Of a stretch of DNA of 33,429 nucleotides, positions 7,829 to 15,523 are shown one piece after another. This DNA comes from Pseudoflavonifractor phocaeensis (GTDB lineage: Bacteria; Bacillota; Clostridia; Oscillospirales; Oscillospiraceae), in NCBI RefSeq assembly GCF_021531375.1, contig NZ_JADYTU010000021.1:1-33429 (forward strand), written 5' to 3'. The position numbers and the translations under genes were made by a program. Under the pieces are notes generated by a model. The model was not told where the DNA came from and made no database searches. It was given only the letters and a program-made list of their open reading frames with translations. Positions within the stretch are counted from its first letter, which is position 1; every line of letters begins with the position of its first letter.

Positions 7829-9901
7829 ATGAGATATTCTGTACAAAACATCCGCAACGTCTGCCTGCTGGGACATGGTGGGAGCGGAAAGACCGCCCTG
7901 GCGGAGAGTCTGCTGTATATGACCGGCGCCATCGACCGCATGGGCAAGGCTGTGGACGGCAACACCGTCTGCGACTATGACCCCGAGGAGGTCAAGCGCC
8001 AGATTTCCATCTCCCTGTCCGTGGCCCCCCTGGAGTATAAGGGCTGTAAGATCAACGTGCTGGACACCCCGGGCGGCTTCGACTTCTCCGGCGAAGTGAT
8101 GGAGGCCCTGCGGGCCGCCGACGCCGCCATCATCGTCTGCTCCGCCAAGGACGGCATCTCCGTGGGTCTGGAGAAAGCGTGGAAGTTCTGTGAGGAGCGG
8201 AACATGCCCCGTTTCATCTATATCTCCAAGACTGACGAGGACAACTCCGACTACAACGCCACCTTCGACGCGCTGCGTGCCAAGTACGGCAACAAGATCG
8301 CCCCTGTGGTCGTTCCCATCTGGGACGAGGACAAGAAGGTCATCGGCATCATCGACGTGCTGAACAAGCGCGCTTATGAGATGAAGAACGGCAAGCGGGT
8401 GGAGATCGAGGTACCCGAGAACAAGCAGGGCGTCCTGCTGGAGCTGTACGACGCTCTGAAGGAGTCCGTGGCCGAGACCAGCGAGGAGTTCATGGACAAG
8501 TTCTTCTCCGGCGAGGACTTCACCTATGCCGAGATGATCCAGGGCCTGCGCCAGGGCGTCCGGGAGCTGTCCATGTTCCCCGTGCTGTGCGGCTCCGCCG
8601 TCAACACCATGGGCTCTCTGATGCTGATGGACTACATCATGGAGCTGCTGCCCACCCCCATGGAGGGCAACTACCACAAGGCCACCCGTCAGGACGGCGA
8701 GACCGAGGAGTTCGTGGTCTCTCCCGGCGGCGTGCCCACCGCCTTCGTCTTCAAGACCGTCTCTGACCAGTACGGCAAGTACTCCTTCGTCAAGGTCCTG
8801 TCCGGCGCCATCACCCCCAACATGACCATGGTCAACGCCCGCACCGGCGAGAATGAGAAGCTGGGCCGCCTGTATGTGATGCGCGGCAAGAAGGCGGAGG
8901 AAGTGGAAGAGCTGGGCTGCGGCGACATCGGCGCCATCGGCAAGATGGAAAAGGTCAAGACCGGCGACACCCTGTGCGACGCCCGTAAGGTGGTCTCCCT
9001 GAAGCAGATCCCCTTCGCCGAGCCCTGCTACGCCGTGGCCATCTCCCCCAAGACCCGCGGCCAGGAAGACAAGGTGGCCCAGGGCCTGTACCGTCTGAAC
9101 GAGGAGGATCCCTCCTTCAACGTGGTCAATAACGCCGAGACCCACCAGATGGTCCTGTACGCCGCCGGCGATATCCAGGTGGACGTGCTGGTGTCCAAAC
9201 TGAAGAGCCGCTTCAATGTGGAGACCGAGCTGAAGGCCCCCCGTGTGCCTTACCGTGAGAAGATCCGCAAGACCGTCCAGAAGCAGGGCCGTCATAAGAA
9301 GCAGACCGGCGGTTCCGGCCAGTTCGGCGACGTGTGGATCCGCTTTGAGCCCAACCTGGAGGAGGAAGAGATGGTCTTCGCCGAGGAAGTTTTCGGCGGC
9401 TCCGTGCCCAAGAACTTCTTCCCCGCCGTGGAAAAGGGCCTGCGCGAGGCCTGCGTCCACGGTCCTCTGGCCGGCTACCCCGTGGTCAACCTGAAGGCCG
9501 TGCTGTACGATGGCTCCTACCACCCCGTTGACTCCTCCGAAATTGCCTTCAAGACCGCTGCTCAGCTGGCCTATAAGGCCGCCATGCCCGAGGCCAACCC
9601 CGTCCTGCTGGAGCCTGTGGGCGAGCTGCAGGTCACCGTGCCCGACAGCTACATGGGCGACGTCATCGGCGATCTGAACAAGCGCCGCGGCCGCGTCATG
9701 GGCATGAATCCCACCGGCGACGGTGAGCAGGTGATCGAGGCCGAGGTCCCCATGGCCGAGATGACCTCCTACGCCATCGACCTGCGGGCCATGACCCAGT
9801 CCCGCGGTTCCTACACCTTCCACTTCGTCCGCTACGAGGACTGCCCCCCCATGGCCCAGGAGAAGGCGATTGCCGCCGCCAAGGCTATGGCTGAGGAATA
9901 A
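7829..9901 (+). CDS. Elongation factor G-like GTPase (EF-G paralogue)
   Basis: This 690-residue, five-domain translational GTPase resembles EF-G, which drives ribosomal translocation or, with RRF, recycling. Domain I has G1 GHGGSGKT (15-22), but G3 reads DTPGG (79-83) instead of DTPGH, so the catalytic-histidine position is Gly. G4 reads SKTD (133-136) rather than NKMD. Domain II follows from about 290. Domain IV starts near KTVQKQGRHKKQTGGSGQFG, and the C-terminal YSY-type region is present (SYAIDLRAMTQSRGSYTFHF). These changes resemble the second, non-canonical EF-G class rather than housekeeping FusA, which usually lies next to rpsG, absent here. Synonymous codon use is strongly biased, suggesting high expression. 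AAGGAG precedes the ATG. The precise role (translocation, recycling or ribosome rescue) is unknown. Confidence 0.9.
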   Translation: MRYSVQNIRNVCLLGHGGSGKTALAESLLYMTGAIDRMGKAVDGNTVCDYDPEEVKRQISISLSVAPLEYKGCKINVLDTPGGFDFSGEVMEALRAADAAIIVCSAKDGISVGLEKAWKFCEERNMPRFIYISKTDEDNSDYNATFDALRAKYGNKIAPVVVPIWDEDKKVIGIIDVLNKRAYEMKNGKRVEIEVPENKQGVLLELYDALKESVAETSEEFMDKFFSGEDFTYAEMIQGLRQGVRELSMFPVLCGSAVNTMGSLMLMDYIMELLPTPMEGNYHKATRQDGETEEFVVSPGGVPTAFVFKTVSDQYGKYSFVKVLSGAITPNMTMVNARTGENEKLGRLYVMRGKKAEEVEELGCGDIGAIGKMEKVKTGDTLCDARKVVSLKQIPFAEPCYAVAISPKTRGQEDKVAQGLYRLNEEDPSFNVVNNAETHQMVLYAAGDIQVDVLVSKLKSRFNVETELKAPRVPYREKIRKTVQKQGRHKKQTGGSGQFGDVWIRFEPNLEEEEMVFAEEVFGGSVPKNFFPAVEKGLREACVHGPLAGYPVVNLKAVLYDGSYHPVDSSEIAFKTAAQLAYKAAMPEANPVLLEPVGELQVTVPDSYMGDVIGDLNKRRGRVMGMNPTGDGEQVIEAEVPMAEMTSYAIDLRAMTQSRGSYTFHFVRYEDCPPMAQEKAIAAAKAMAEE
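9859..9889 (+). repeat. 31-bp direct repeat, copy 1 (inside the EF-G gene end)
   Basis: This stretch encodes the C-terminal helix segment EKAIAAAKAM of the EF-G paralogue and recurs without a mismatch at 10125-10155. A 31-bp identity inside 33 kb is far beyond chance. Confidence 0.95.
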
Positions 9902-9910
9902 GCCAATCAA

Positions 9911-9943
9911 AAAATCCCGCCCCACAGGGGGCGGGATTTTTTT
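9911..9943 (+). terminator. Intrinsic terminator of the EF-G-like gene
   Basis: The stem AAAATCCCGCCCC (9911-9923) pairs with GGGGCGGGATTTT (9928-9940) around a 4-base loop and is followed by more T residues. Confidence 0.92.
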
Positions 9944-10124
9944 GCGGGGCAGTCCTCGTAAACGAGGGTTCAGAGGGGCGAGAGAGAGCGAATATAGCCG
10001 CCGAAGGCGGCCGACCGGCCCGTGACCCAACGAAGTGGTCATGGGCCGGAGAGGAGGAGCAAGGGAGCGGGCGGGGAATGCCCGGCAGGGCGTTCCGAGA
10101 TAAAGCGGACTTTGCTCTGATGAA

Positions 10125-10155
10125 GGAGAAGGCGATTGCCGCCGCCAAGGCTATG
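10125..10155 (+). repeat. 31-bp direct repeat, copy 2 (intergenic)
   Basis: Exact copy of 9859-9889. It sits in the same reading phase of a 71-codon frame, so the copied segment would again read EKAIAAAKAM. Flanking sequences differ on both sides, apart from a short GGACT shared a little upstream. Confidence 0.95.
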
Positions 10156-10483
10156 CCGCTCATTGCAGATCTTTGGCGGCGCTGGCCTCCATTCGGAGAC
10201 GGACATGTTTTGCATACAAAAGGGGAACGGCGGGGAGAGTGCGCCGGGCGGAACAAGATACTTTTGACGATATTTTGCCATTTGATACGATAAAAGAGCG
10301 GGCGGCTCAAAATAAATAAGGGCAAAATCACCAAAAATGGTGTCCACAATACAAGGACATTTGGATGCAGAAAAACGGACAAAAATTTACAATGTCCGTG
10401 AAATGCGGACACTTTAAGAAAAATTGAAGAAGAAAATGGCGGGAAATTGCAAAAAAGCGGAATCTTTCTGTGAATTATTTGAC

Positions 10484-10512
10484 TTGCAAAGTGAGGAAAA
10501 ATCCCGTAAGAT
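10484..10512 (+). promoter_or_regulatory. Probable promoter of the liv-type importer operon
   Basis: TTGCAA (10484-10489), a 17-bp spacer and TAAGAT (10507-10512). Both boxes match consensus at 4 of 6. A TTGACT at 10479 is at the wrong spacing. The leader of about 40 nt contains a GGGGC/GCCCC pair. Confidence 0.5.
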
Positions 10513-10559
10513 TTCTTTATCCGCGGGGCAGCGAGCCCCAATGAAATAGGAGGAATAGT

Positions 10560-11768
10560 ATGAAAAAGTTTCTGTCTTTGGCCTTGGCTGTGAGTATGGC
10601 TCTGAGCCTGGTCGCCTGCGGCGGTTCCAGCAGCGGCGGCAGCTCCGCCGGCAGCGCCGCCAGCGGCGCCGCGTCCGGCGACAAGGTCGTCAAGATCGGC
10701 GTGTATGAGCCCCAGACCGGCGACAACGGCGCCGGCGGCAAGAAGGAGATCCTGGGCATGCAGTATGCCAACACCGTCCAGCCCACCGTGGAGATCGGCG
10801 GCGAAACCTATCAGGTCCAGCTGGAGATCGTGGATAACCGCACGACTCCCGAGAATGGCCCCTCCGCCGCCTCCGAGCTGGTAAACCGGGGCGCGTCCAT
10901 CGTGCTGGGCTCCTACGGCTCCGGCGTGTCCATGGCCGGCGGCAAGGTGTTTGAAGAGGCCGGCGTCCCCGCCATCGGCGTCACCTGCACCAACCCCCAG
11001 GTCACCGCGGACTGCAGCGTCTATCACCGCATCTGCTTCCTGGACCCCTTCCAGGGCACCGTTCTGGCCAACTATGCCTATAATGAGCTGGGCGTGACCA
11101 CCGCTTATACTCTGGCCATGCTGGGCAGCGACTATGACCAGGGTCTGGTCCACTACTTCAGCGAGGCGTTCACTGCTCTGGGCGGCACCGTCAAGTCCGA
11201 GGACTTCCCCGAGGGCAGCGCCAACTTCGTCTCCTACATCAACAACGCCAAGGCCGCCAACGCCGGCGTTATCTTTGCCCCCGTCTCCATCAACTATGCC
11301 CAGCTGATCGTGGAGGCCGCCGACGCCCAGGGCTTTGAGGGCGCTCTGCTCGGCTCCGACACCTGGGACGACAACATGGTCATCGAGAGCGCCAAGGGCC
11401 GCGACGTGAACGTCTATGTGACCACCTTCTACCAGGAGGGCGGCAACGCGGAGTTCGACTCCGGCATCAAGGAGTGGATCAACGCCAACGCCGACGCCAA
11501 GACCAACAACGGCGGCAATGATATGATCTCCGCCGTCACCGCCATGGGCTATGACGCCTACTTCACCGCTCTGGAGGCCATCAAGGCCGCCGGCAGCACC
11601 GATCCCGCCGCTGTGCTGGAGGCTCTGCCCGGCGTCTCCTACGAGGGCGTGTCCGGCTTGATCGAGTTCGACGAGATCGGCGACGCCAAGCGGGATTCCG
11701 CCTTTATCAAGACCGCCAACACCGAAGCCGGTGCCTGGGACTTTGTGAAGGTCCAGACCGTCGGCTGA
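10560..11768 (+). CDS. Branched-chain amino acid-type ABC transporter binding lipoprotein
   Basis: This extracytoplasmic type I periplasmic-binding protein captures substrate for the importer encoded next. The 402-residue precursor has a lipoprotein signal: MKKF, a hydrophobic core and the lipobox LVAC with Cys20. A Gly/Ser/Ala-rich tether (21-40) comes next. Mature-domain motifs include KIGVYEPQTGDNGAGGKKEI near 45-64 and GASIVLGSYGSGVSMAGGKV, as in LivJ/LivK-type proteins. The ligand may be leucine, isoleucine or valine, but this family also binds amides and urea. The ATG at 10560 follows ATAGGAGG. Codon use is very biased, typical of an abundant binding protein. Two hairpins between it and the permease gene may give it more mRNA than the rest of the operon. 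Confidence 0.93.
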   Translation: MKKFLSLALAVSMALSLVACGGSSSGGSSAGSAASGAASGDKVVKIGVYEPQTGDNGAGGKKEILGMQYANTVQPTVEIGGETYQVQLEIVDNRTTPENGPSAASELVNRGASIVLGSYGSGVSMAGGKVFEEAGVPAIGVTCTNPQVTADCSVYHRICFLDPFQGTVLANYAYNELGVTTAYTLAMLGSDYDQGLVHYFSEAFTALGGTVKSEDFPEGSANFVSYINNAKAANAGVIFAPVSINYAQLIVEAADAQGFEGALLGSDTWDDNMVIESAKGRDVNVYVTTFYQEGGNAEFDSGIKEWINANADAKTNNGGNDMISAVTAMGYDAYFTALEAIKAAGSTDPAAVLEALPGVSYEGVSGLIEFDEIGDAKRDSAFIKTANTEAGAWDFVKVQTVG

Positions 11769-11792
11769 TCGCCATCCTAACGGGAAACAAGT

Positions 11793-11821
11793 TTGGCGGA
11801 GCGAATGCTCCGCCAATCTTT
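11793..11821 (+). terminator. Hairpin after the binding-protein gene
   Basis: TTGGCGGAGC (11793-11802) pairs with GCTCCGCCAA (11807-11816) around a GAAT loop and is followed by TCTTT. It is a likely partial terminator or 3' stabiliser within the operon, as is common after abundant binding-protein genes. Confidence 0.65.
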
Positions 11822-11832
11822 CCCTGCTTTCG

Positions 11833-11882
11833 ATGGGTCGCCTTGAAAGAGCAGGCAGACCTGCTTTTTCCAGACGGCCCAT
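11833..11882 (+). repeat. Long imperfect inverted repeat before livH
   Basis: The 24-base arms 11833-11856 and 11859-11882 pair with mostly G-U type mismatches. Both arms begin with ATGGG and contain AGCAGG when read outward. With only a 2-base gap, a cruciform or RNA hairpin would be stable. It ends about 20 bp before the AGGAGG of the permease gene. Confidence 0.75.
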
Positions 11883-11914
11883 GAGACTGAAAAATACCTT
11901 CAGGAGGTTTTCCC

Positions 11915-12793
11915 ATGCAACAGATACTGCCTTACATCATCAACGGTATCTCTGTGGGCGGCCAGTACGCGCTGATCGCCATCGGGTATACTCTGGTCTA
12001 CGGTATCCTGCGCCTGATCAACTTTGCCCACGGCGATGTGTTCATGGTGGCCGGTCTGGTGATGGTCTACGCCACCACCGCCATGCCCATATACGCGGCC
12101 GTCCCTCTGGTGCTGGTGGTCACGGTGGCGCTTGGCTTCGTGATCGAGCGGGCGGCCTACAAGCCCCTGCGTACCGCCCCCCGGATGAGCGTCATGATCT
12201 CCGCCATCGGCGTCAGCTATCTGATCCAGAACCTGGCCTTCTATGTCACCGGCGGCGTGCCCCAGCCGGTCACCAATCCCATCCCCTGGATCTCGGAAAA
12301 CGTGGAGATCCTGGGGGCCTCCACCAAGCGGGTCACTCTGGTTACTCCCGCGCTGACCATCGTGCTGGTGATTGCCCTGGTGTACCTCATCAACCACACC
12401 AAGATCGGCATGGCCATGCGGGCGGCGGCCAAGGACTTTGAAACCGCCCAGCTCATGGGCATCAAGATCAACGCCGTCATCTCCATGACCTTCGTCATCG
12501 GTTCCTTCCTGGCGGCGGTGGGCGCTATGCTGTATTTCACCAACTACCCCTCCGTGGCCATCACCTCCGGCGGTATGCCGGGTCTGAAGGCCTTCGTAGC
12601 CGCGGTGTTCGGCGGTATCGGCTCCATCCCCGGCGCGGTGGTGGGCGCGTTCATCATCGGACTGTGCGAGGAGCTCATCAAGGGCGTCGGCTACACCACC
12701 TTCTCCGACGCGTTTACCTTTGCGCTGCTGATCGTGGTCCTGTGCGTAAAGCCCACCGGCCTGTTCGGTGAAAAGGTCACCGACAAGGTGTAA
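11915..12793 (+). CDS. livH: ABC transporter permease, LivH type
   Basis: Inner-membrane permease of the branched-chain amino acid-type importer, 292 residues, normal for LivH. About eight hydrophobic helices are visible. The N-terminal ALIAIGYTLVYGILRLINFA followed by HGD is the family signature. The loop around AAAKDFETAQLMGIKINAVI is the cytoplasmic coupling motif that contacts the ATPases. The ATG at 11915 follows CAGGAGG. It is the second gene of a five-gene operon, 146 bp behind the binding protein with two hairpins in the gap, and 12 bp before livM. Substrate is inferred from family only. Confidence 0.93.
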   Translation: MQQILPYIINGISVGGQYALIAIGYTLVYGILRLINFAHGDVFMVAGLVMVYATTAMPIYAAVPLVLVVTVALGFVIERAAYKPLRTAPRMSVMISAIGVSYLIQNLAFYVTGGVPQPVTNPIPWISENVEILGASTKRVTLVTPALTIVLVIALVYLINHTKIGMAMRAAAKDFETAQLMGIKINAVISMTFVIGSFLAAVGAMLYFTNYPSVAITSGGMPGLKAFVAAVFGGIGSIPGAVVGAFIIGLCEELIKGVGYTTFSDAFTFALLIVVLCVKPTGLFGEKVTDKV

Positions 12794-12805
12794 GGAGGGA
12801 ACGAT

Positions 12806-13918
12806 ATGACGACAAGCAAGAAGAAAACGGTCTTCCTGGCGGCGGTTCTGATCCTGGTCCTGGCGGCGGCCATTGCCGTGGATGCGGCTCTGCCCAGCTA
12901 CCACATCGTGATCAAGGTCATTAAGAAGGGCACAGTCTATGCCCTGGTGGCTGTGTCCATGAACCTGCTCAACGGCTTTACCGGCCTGTTTTCTCTGGGT
13001 CAGGCGGGCTTCATGCTCCTGGGCGCCTATGCCTACGGCGTACTTACCATCCCCGTGGCCAAGCGGATCAGCGTGTACCAGTACTTTGACGGCGGCGCCA
13101 TCCAGTTCTCCCTGCCGGAGATCTTTGAGAGCTTCCTGGGCAAGACGGTGGGCACCACGGTGGGTATGCTGCTGGCCCTGTTGGTGGGCGGCCTGCTGGC
13201 GGCGCTGATGGCCTGGCTCATCGGCCTGCCGGTGCTGCGGCTGAAAAGCGACTATCTGGCCATTGCCACCCTGGGCTTCGCGGAGATCCTGCGGGCCTTC
13301 TTCCAGTGGAACGCCCTGGGCCCCATTACCAATGGCTCCAACCTGCTCAAGAGCTATCCCGATTTTGAACACGCCACGTCCTATATCATCCTGGCGGGGT
13401 TGATGATCGCCTTTATCGTGCTGCTCATCAACTCCACCTACGGCCGGGCCTTCAAGGCCATCCGGGACGACGAGGTGGCGGCTGAGGCCATGGGCATCAA
13501 CCTGGCCAAGCACAAGCGGATGGCCTTCATCATCAGCTCCTTCTTCGCCGGGATCGGCGGGGGCATGCTGGCCATGTACAACGGCACCATCGCCGCCGCG
13601 CCCTTCAAGAGCGCCATGACCTATGAGATCCTGCTCATCGTGGTCATCGGCGGCATCGGCTCCATCACCGGCTCCATTCTGGCCAGCTATCTGTATATTT
13701 TCAGCGCCGAGTGGCTGCTGCGTGGCCTGGACTCCGGCAAATTCCTGTTTATCAACGCCCCTGCCGTGTTTAAGAACGGCTTCCGCATGGTGGTGCTGTC
13801 CGTCATCATCATGTGCATCGTGCTGTTCTTCCGCAAGGGCCTCATGGGTGACAAGGAGCTGCCCGATCTTCTGGGCCGCCGTCCCAAGGCACGGAACAAG
13901 GAGGTGGTCGGCAAATGA
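12806..13918 (+). CDS. livM: ABC transporter permease, LivM type
   Basis: Second permease of the importer, 370 residues, with about nine hydrophobic segments. The family motifs SMNLLNGFTGLFSLGQAGFM near residue 50 and RAFKAIRDDEVAAEAMGINL (coupling loop) are clear. A hydrophilic insert of roughly 40 residues around 75-115 (after PVAKRISVYQYFDGG) makes it longer than many Gram-positive homologues. The ATG at 12806 has TAAGGAGGG just upstream. The stop codon overlaps the livG start by ATGA, so translation is coupled. Confidence 0.92.
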   Translation: MTTSKKKTVFLAAVLILVLAAAIAVDAALPSYHIVIKVIKKGTVYALVAVSMNLLNGFTGLFSLGQAGFMLLGAYAYGVLTIPVAKRISVYQYFDGGAIQFSLPEIFESFLGKTVGTTVGMLLALLVGGLLAALMAWLIGLPVLRLKSDYLAIATLGFAEILRAFFQWNALGPITNGSNLLKSYPDFEHATSYIILAGLMIAFIVLLINSTYGRAFKAIRDDEVAAEAMGINLAKHKRMAFIISSFFAGIGGGMLAMYNGTIAAAPFKSAMTYEILLIVVIGGIGSITGSILASYLYIFSAEWLLRGLDSGKFLFINAPAVFKNGFRMVVLSVIIMCIVLFFRKGLMGDKELPDLLGRRPKARNKEVVGK

Positions 13919-14757
13919 GCGCCAATGTATTGAAAGTGGAAAACGTCACCATGCAGTTTGGCGGCGTGGTGGCTGTGGACAATATGAATCTGGAGGTCAA
14001 CGAGGGGGAGATCGTGGCCCTGATCGGCCCCAACGGCGCCGGCAAGACCACCGCCTTCAACGTGATCACCGGCGTGTACCAGCCCACCAACGGCGCGGTA
14101 TGGTTCCAGGGGGAGAAGATCGTTGAAAATCATCCCCAGGGCAAGATGAAAAAACTCTATAAGGGCCAGAACGACGGAACGTACACCCATGTCCTGGCCC
14201 CCACTCCGGATAAGATCACCCAGATGGGCATGGCCCGTACCTTCCAGAACATCCGCCTGTGGAAGTCCCAGACGGTGTTCGACAACGTGCTCATCGCCAA
14301 GCACTGCCGCACCCACACCAACTTCCTCTCCGCCGCCCTGCGGCTGAACCGGAAGGAGGAGGCGGCGCAGCGGGCCCATGTGGAGGAGCTGCTGAAGACT
14401 GTGGGCCTGTACGACGTGAAGGACGAGCTGGCCACCTCCCTGCCCTATGGCAAGCAGCGCCGTCTGGAGATCGCCCGGGCGCTGGCCACCGAGCCCAAGC
14501 TGCTGCTGCTGGACGAGCCGGCGGCGGGCATGAACCCCCAGGAGACCGATGAACTGACGGCCTTCATCGGGGAGATCCGGGACAAATTCAAGCTGACGGT
14601 GTTCCTCATCGAGCACCACATGGACCTGGTCATGGACATCTCCGACCGGATCTATGTGCTGGATTTCGGCAAGCTGATCGCCGACGGCACGCCGGAGGAG
14701 ATCCAGAACAATCAGCGCGTCATCGACGCGTACCTGGGGGTGGCGGAAGATGCTTAA
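13915..14757 (+). CDS. livG: ABC transporter ATP-binding protein, LivG type
   Basis: Cytoplasmic ATPase powering the importer. Walker A GPNGAGKTT (38-46), the divergent LivG signature LPYGKQRRLEIARAL, Walker B LLLLDEPAAGMNP and the switch histidine in EHHMDLVMDISDRI are all present, so it should be active. At 280 residues it is about 25 longer than a typical LivG. The extra length lies between the first beta-sheet part and ITQMGMARTFQNIRL, at about residues 70-98, and is rich in Lys, Gly and Tyr. The start overlaps the livM stop (ATGA), and the gene itself overlaps livF by 8 bp. Confidence 0.94.
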   Translation: MSANVLKVENVTMQFGGVVAVDNMNLEVNEGEIVALIGPNGAGKTTAFNVITGVYQPTNGAVWFQGEKIVENHPQGKMKKLYKGQNDGTYTHVLAPTPDKITQMGMARTFQNIRLWKSQTVFDNVLIAKHCRTHTNFLSAALRLNRKEEAAQRAHVEELLKTVGLYDVKDELATSLPYGKQRRLEIARALATEPKLLLLDEPAAGMNPQETDELTAFIGEIRDKFKLTVFLIEHHMDLVMDISDRIYVLDFGKLIADGTPEEIQNNQRVIDAYLGVAEDA

Positions 14758-15463
14758 GATCGAAAATCTCCATGTGGCGTACGGAGGTATCCAGGCCCTT
14801 CGGGGGATCTCTCTGGAGGTGCCCGACGGCAAGATCGTCACCCTGATCGGCGCCAACGGCGCGGGCAAGTCCACCACCCTGCGGACCATCACCGGCCTGG
14901 TGAAGGCCGCCTCCGGCTCCATCCAGTGGAACGGCGAGGAACTGCTGGGCAAATCCATTGACAAGATCGTGACCTCCGGCATCGCCATGAGTCCCGAGGG
15001 CCGCCGGGTGTTTCCGGACATGACGGTGCTGGAAAATTTGAAGATCGGTGCCTACCTCCGCAAGGACAAGGAGGGCGTCGCCAAGGACCTGCAGTGGGTC
15101 TACGACCTGTTCCCCCGGCTGAAGGAGCGGGAGTGGCAGCTGGCTGGCACCCTGTCCGGCGGCGAGCAGCAGATGCTGGCAGTGGGCCGGGCCCTGATGA
15201 GCCGCCCCAAGCTGCTGCTGCTGGATGAGCCCTCCCTGGGTCTGGCCCCCCTGGTGGTGCAGGACATCTTCTCCATCATCCGGGAGATCAACCGCCAGGG
15301 CGTGACCGTGCTGCTCATCGAGCAGAACGCCAACATGGCGCTGAAGATCGCGGACCTGGCCTATGTGCTGGAGACGGGCAACATCACCATGTCGGGCACC
15401 GGCGCGGAGCTGCTTGCCGATGAGAAGGTCAAAGAGGCCTATCTGGGCAAACGCAGGAAATAA
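14750..15463 (+). CDS. livF: ABC transporter ATP-binding protein, LivF type
   Basis: Second ATPase of the importer, 237 residues, exactly family size. Walker A GANGAGKST, Q-loop region, signature LSGGEQQMLAVGRAL, Walker B LLLLDEPSLGLAPL and H-loop IEQNANMAL are intact. The start at 14750 overlaps the end of livG by 8 bp, and the upstream GGGGGTGG can serve as ribosome site. It is the last gene of the operon and is followed at once by a terminator. Confidence 0.95.
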   Translation: MLKIENLHVAYGGIQALRGISLEVPDGKIVTLIGANGAGKSTTLRTITGLVKAASGSIQWNGEELLGKSIDKIVTSGIAMSPEGRRVFPDMTVLENLKIGAYLRKDKEGVAKDLQWVYDLFPRLKEREWQLAGTLSGGEQQMLAVGRALMSRPKLLLLDEPSLGLAPLVVQDIFSIIREINRQGVTVLLIEQNANMALKIADLAYVLETGNITMSGTGAELLADEKVKEAYLGKRRK

Positions 15464-15467
15464 AGAC

Positions 15468-15504
15468 AAAACCACCGGCACAGATATCGTGCCGGTGGTT
15501 TTTA
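15468..15504. terminator. Intrinsic terminator of the liv-type operon
   Basis: A 14-bp stem, AAAACCACCGGCAC (15468-15481) with GTGCCGGTGGTTTT (15489-15502), has a 7-base loop. T-run on the plus side and A-rich on the other, so it can serve both the importer operon and the convergent GNAT gene. Confidence 0.93.
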
Positions 15505-15523
15505 TTTGGCTTTTGGTCCGGGG

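Larger units (their letters stand above)
9944..10559. other. Long structured intergenic region before the liv-type operon
   Basis: About 615 bp have no convincing gene. The first half is GC-rich and full of hairpins: CCTCG-TAAA-CGAGG (9954-9967), GCCGCC-GAA-GGCGGC (9997-10011), a 13-bp stem at 10015-10027 with 10037-10049, and GAATGCCC / GGGCGTTC near 10076-10095. It also carries the second copy of the EF-G tail. A 71-codon frame (10078-10293) runs through the copy but lacks a good ribosome site. The second half (from about 10260) is AT-rich, with alternating TGTCCG/CGGACA half-sites and the importer promoter. The first half could be an interspersed repeat element of this species; that is inference. 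Confidence 0.6.

Noticed and set aside
7730-10042. A 770-codon open frame on the minus strand across the EF-G-like gene.
   Set aside because: It is antisense to a certain gene. GC-rich codon choice that avoids TTA, CTA and TCA leaves the opposite strand free of stops. Its composition (Gly/His/Val/Leu-rich) is unlike a protein.
10078-10293. A 71-codon frame carrying the copied EF-G tail.
   Set aside because: Weak ribosome site, mixed composition across the GC/AT boundary and no similarity outside the 31-bp copy. Kept only as part of the repeat finding.
11900-13513. A 537-codon minus-strand frame across the two permease genes.
   Set aside because: His/Gly/Gln/Asp-rich translation typical of the complement of membrane protein codons.
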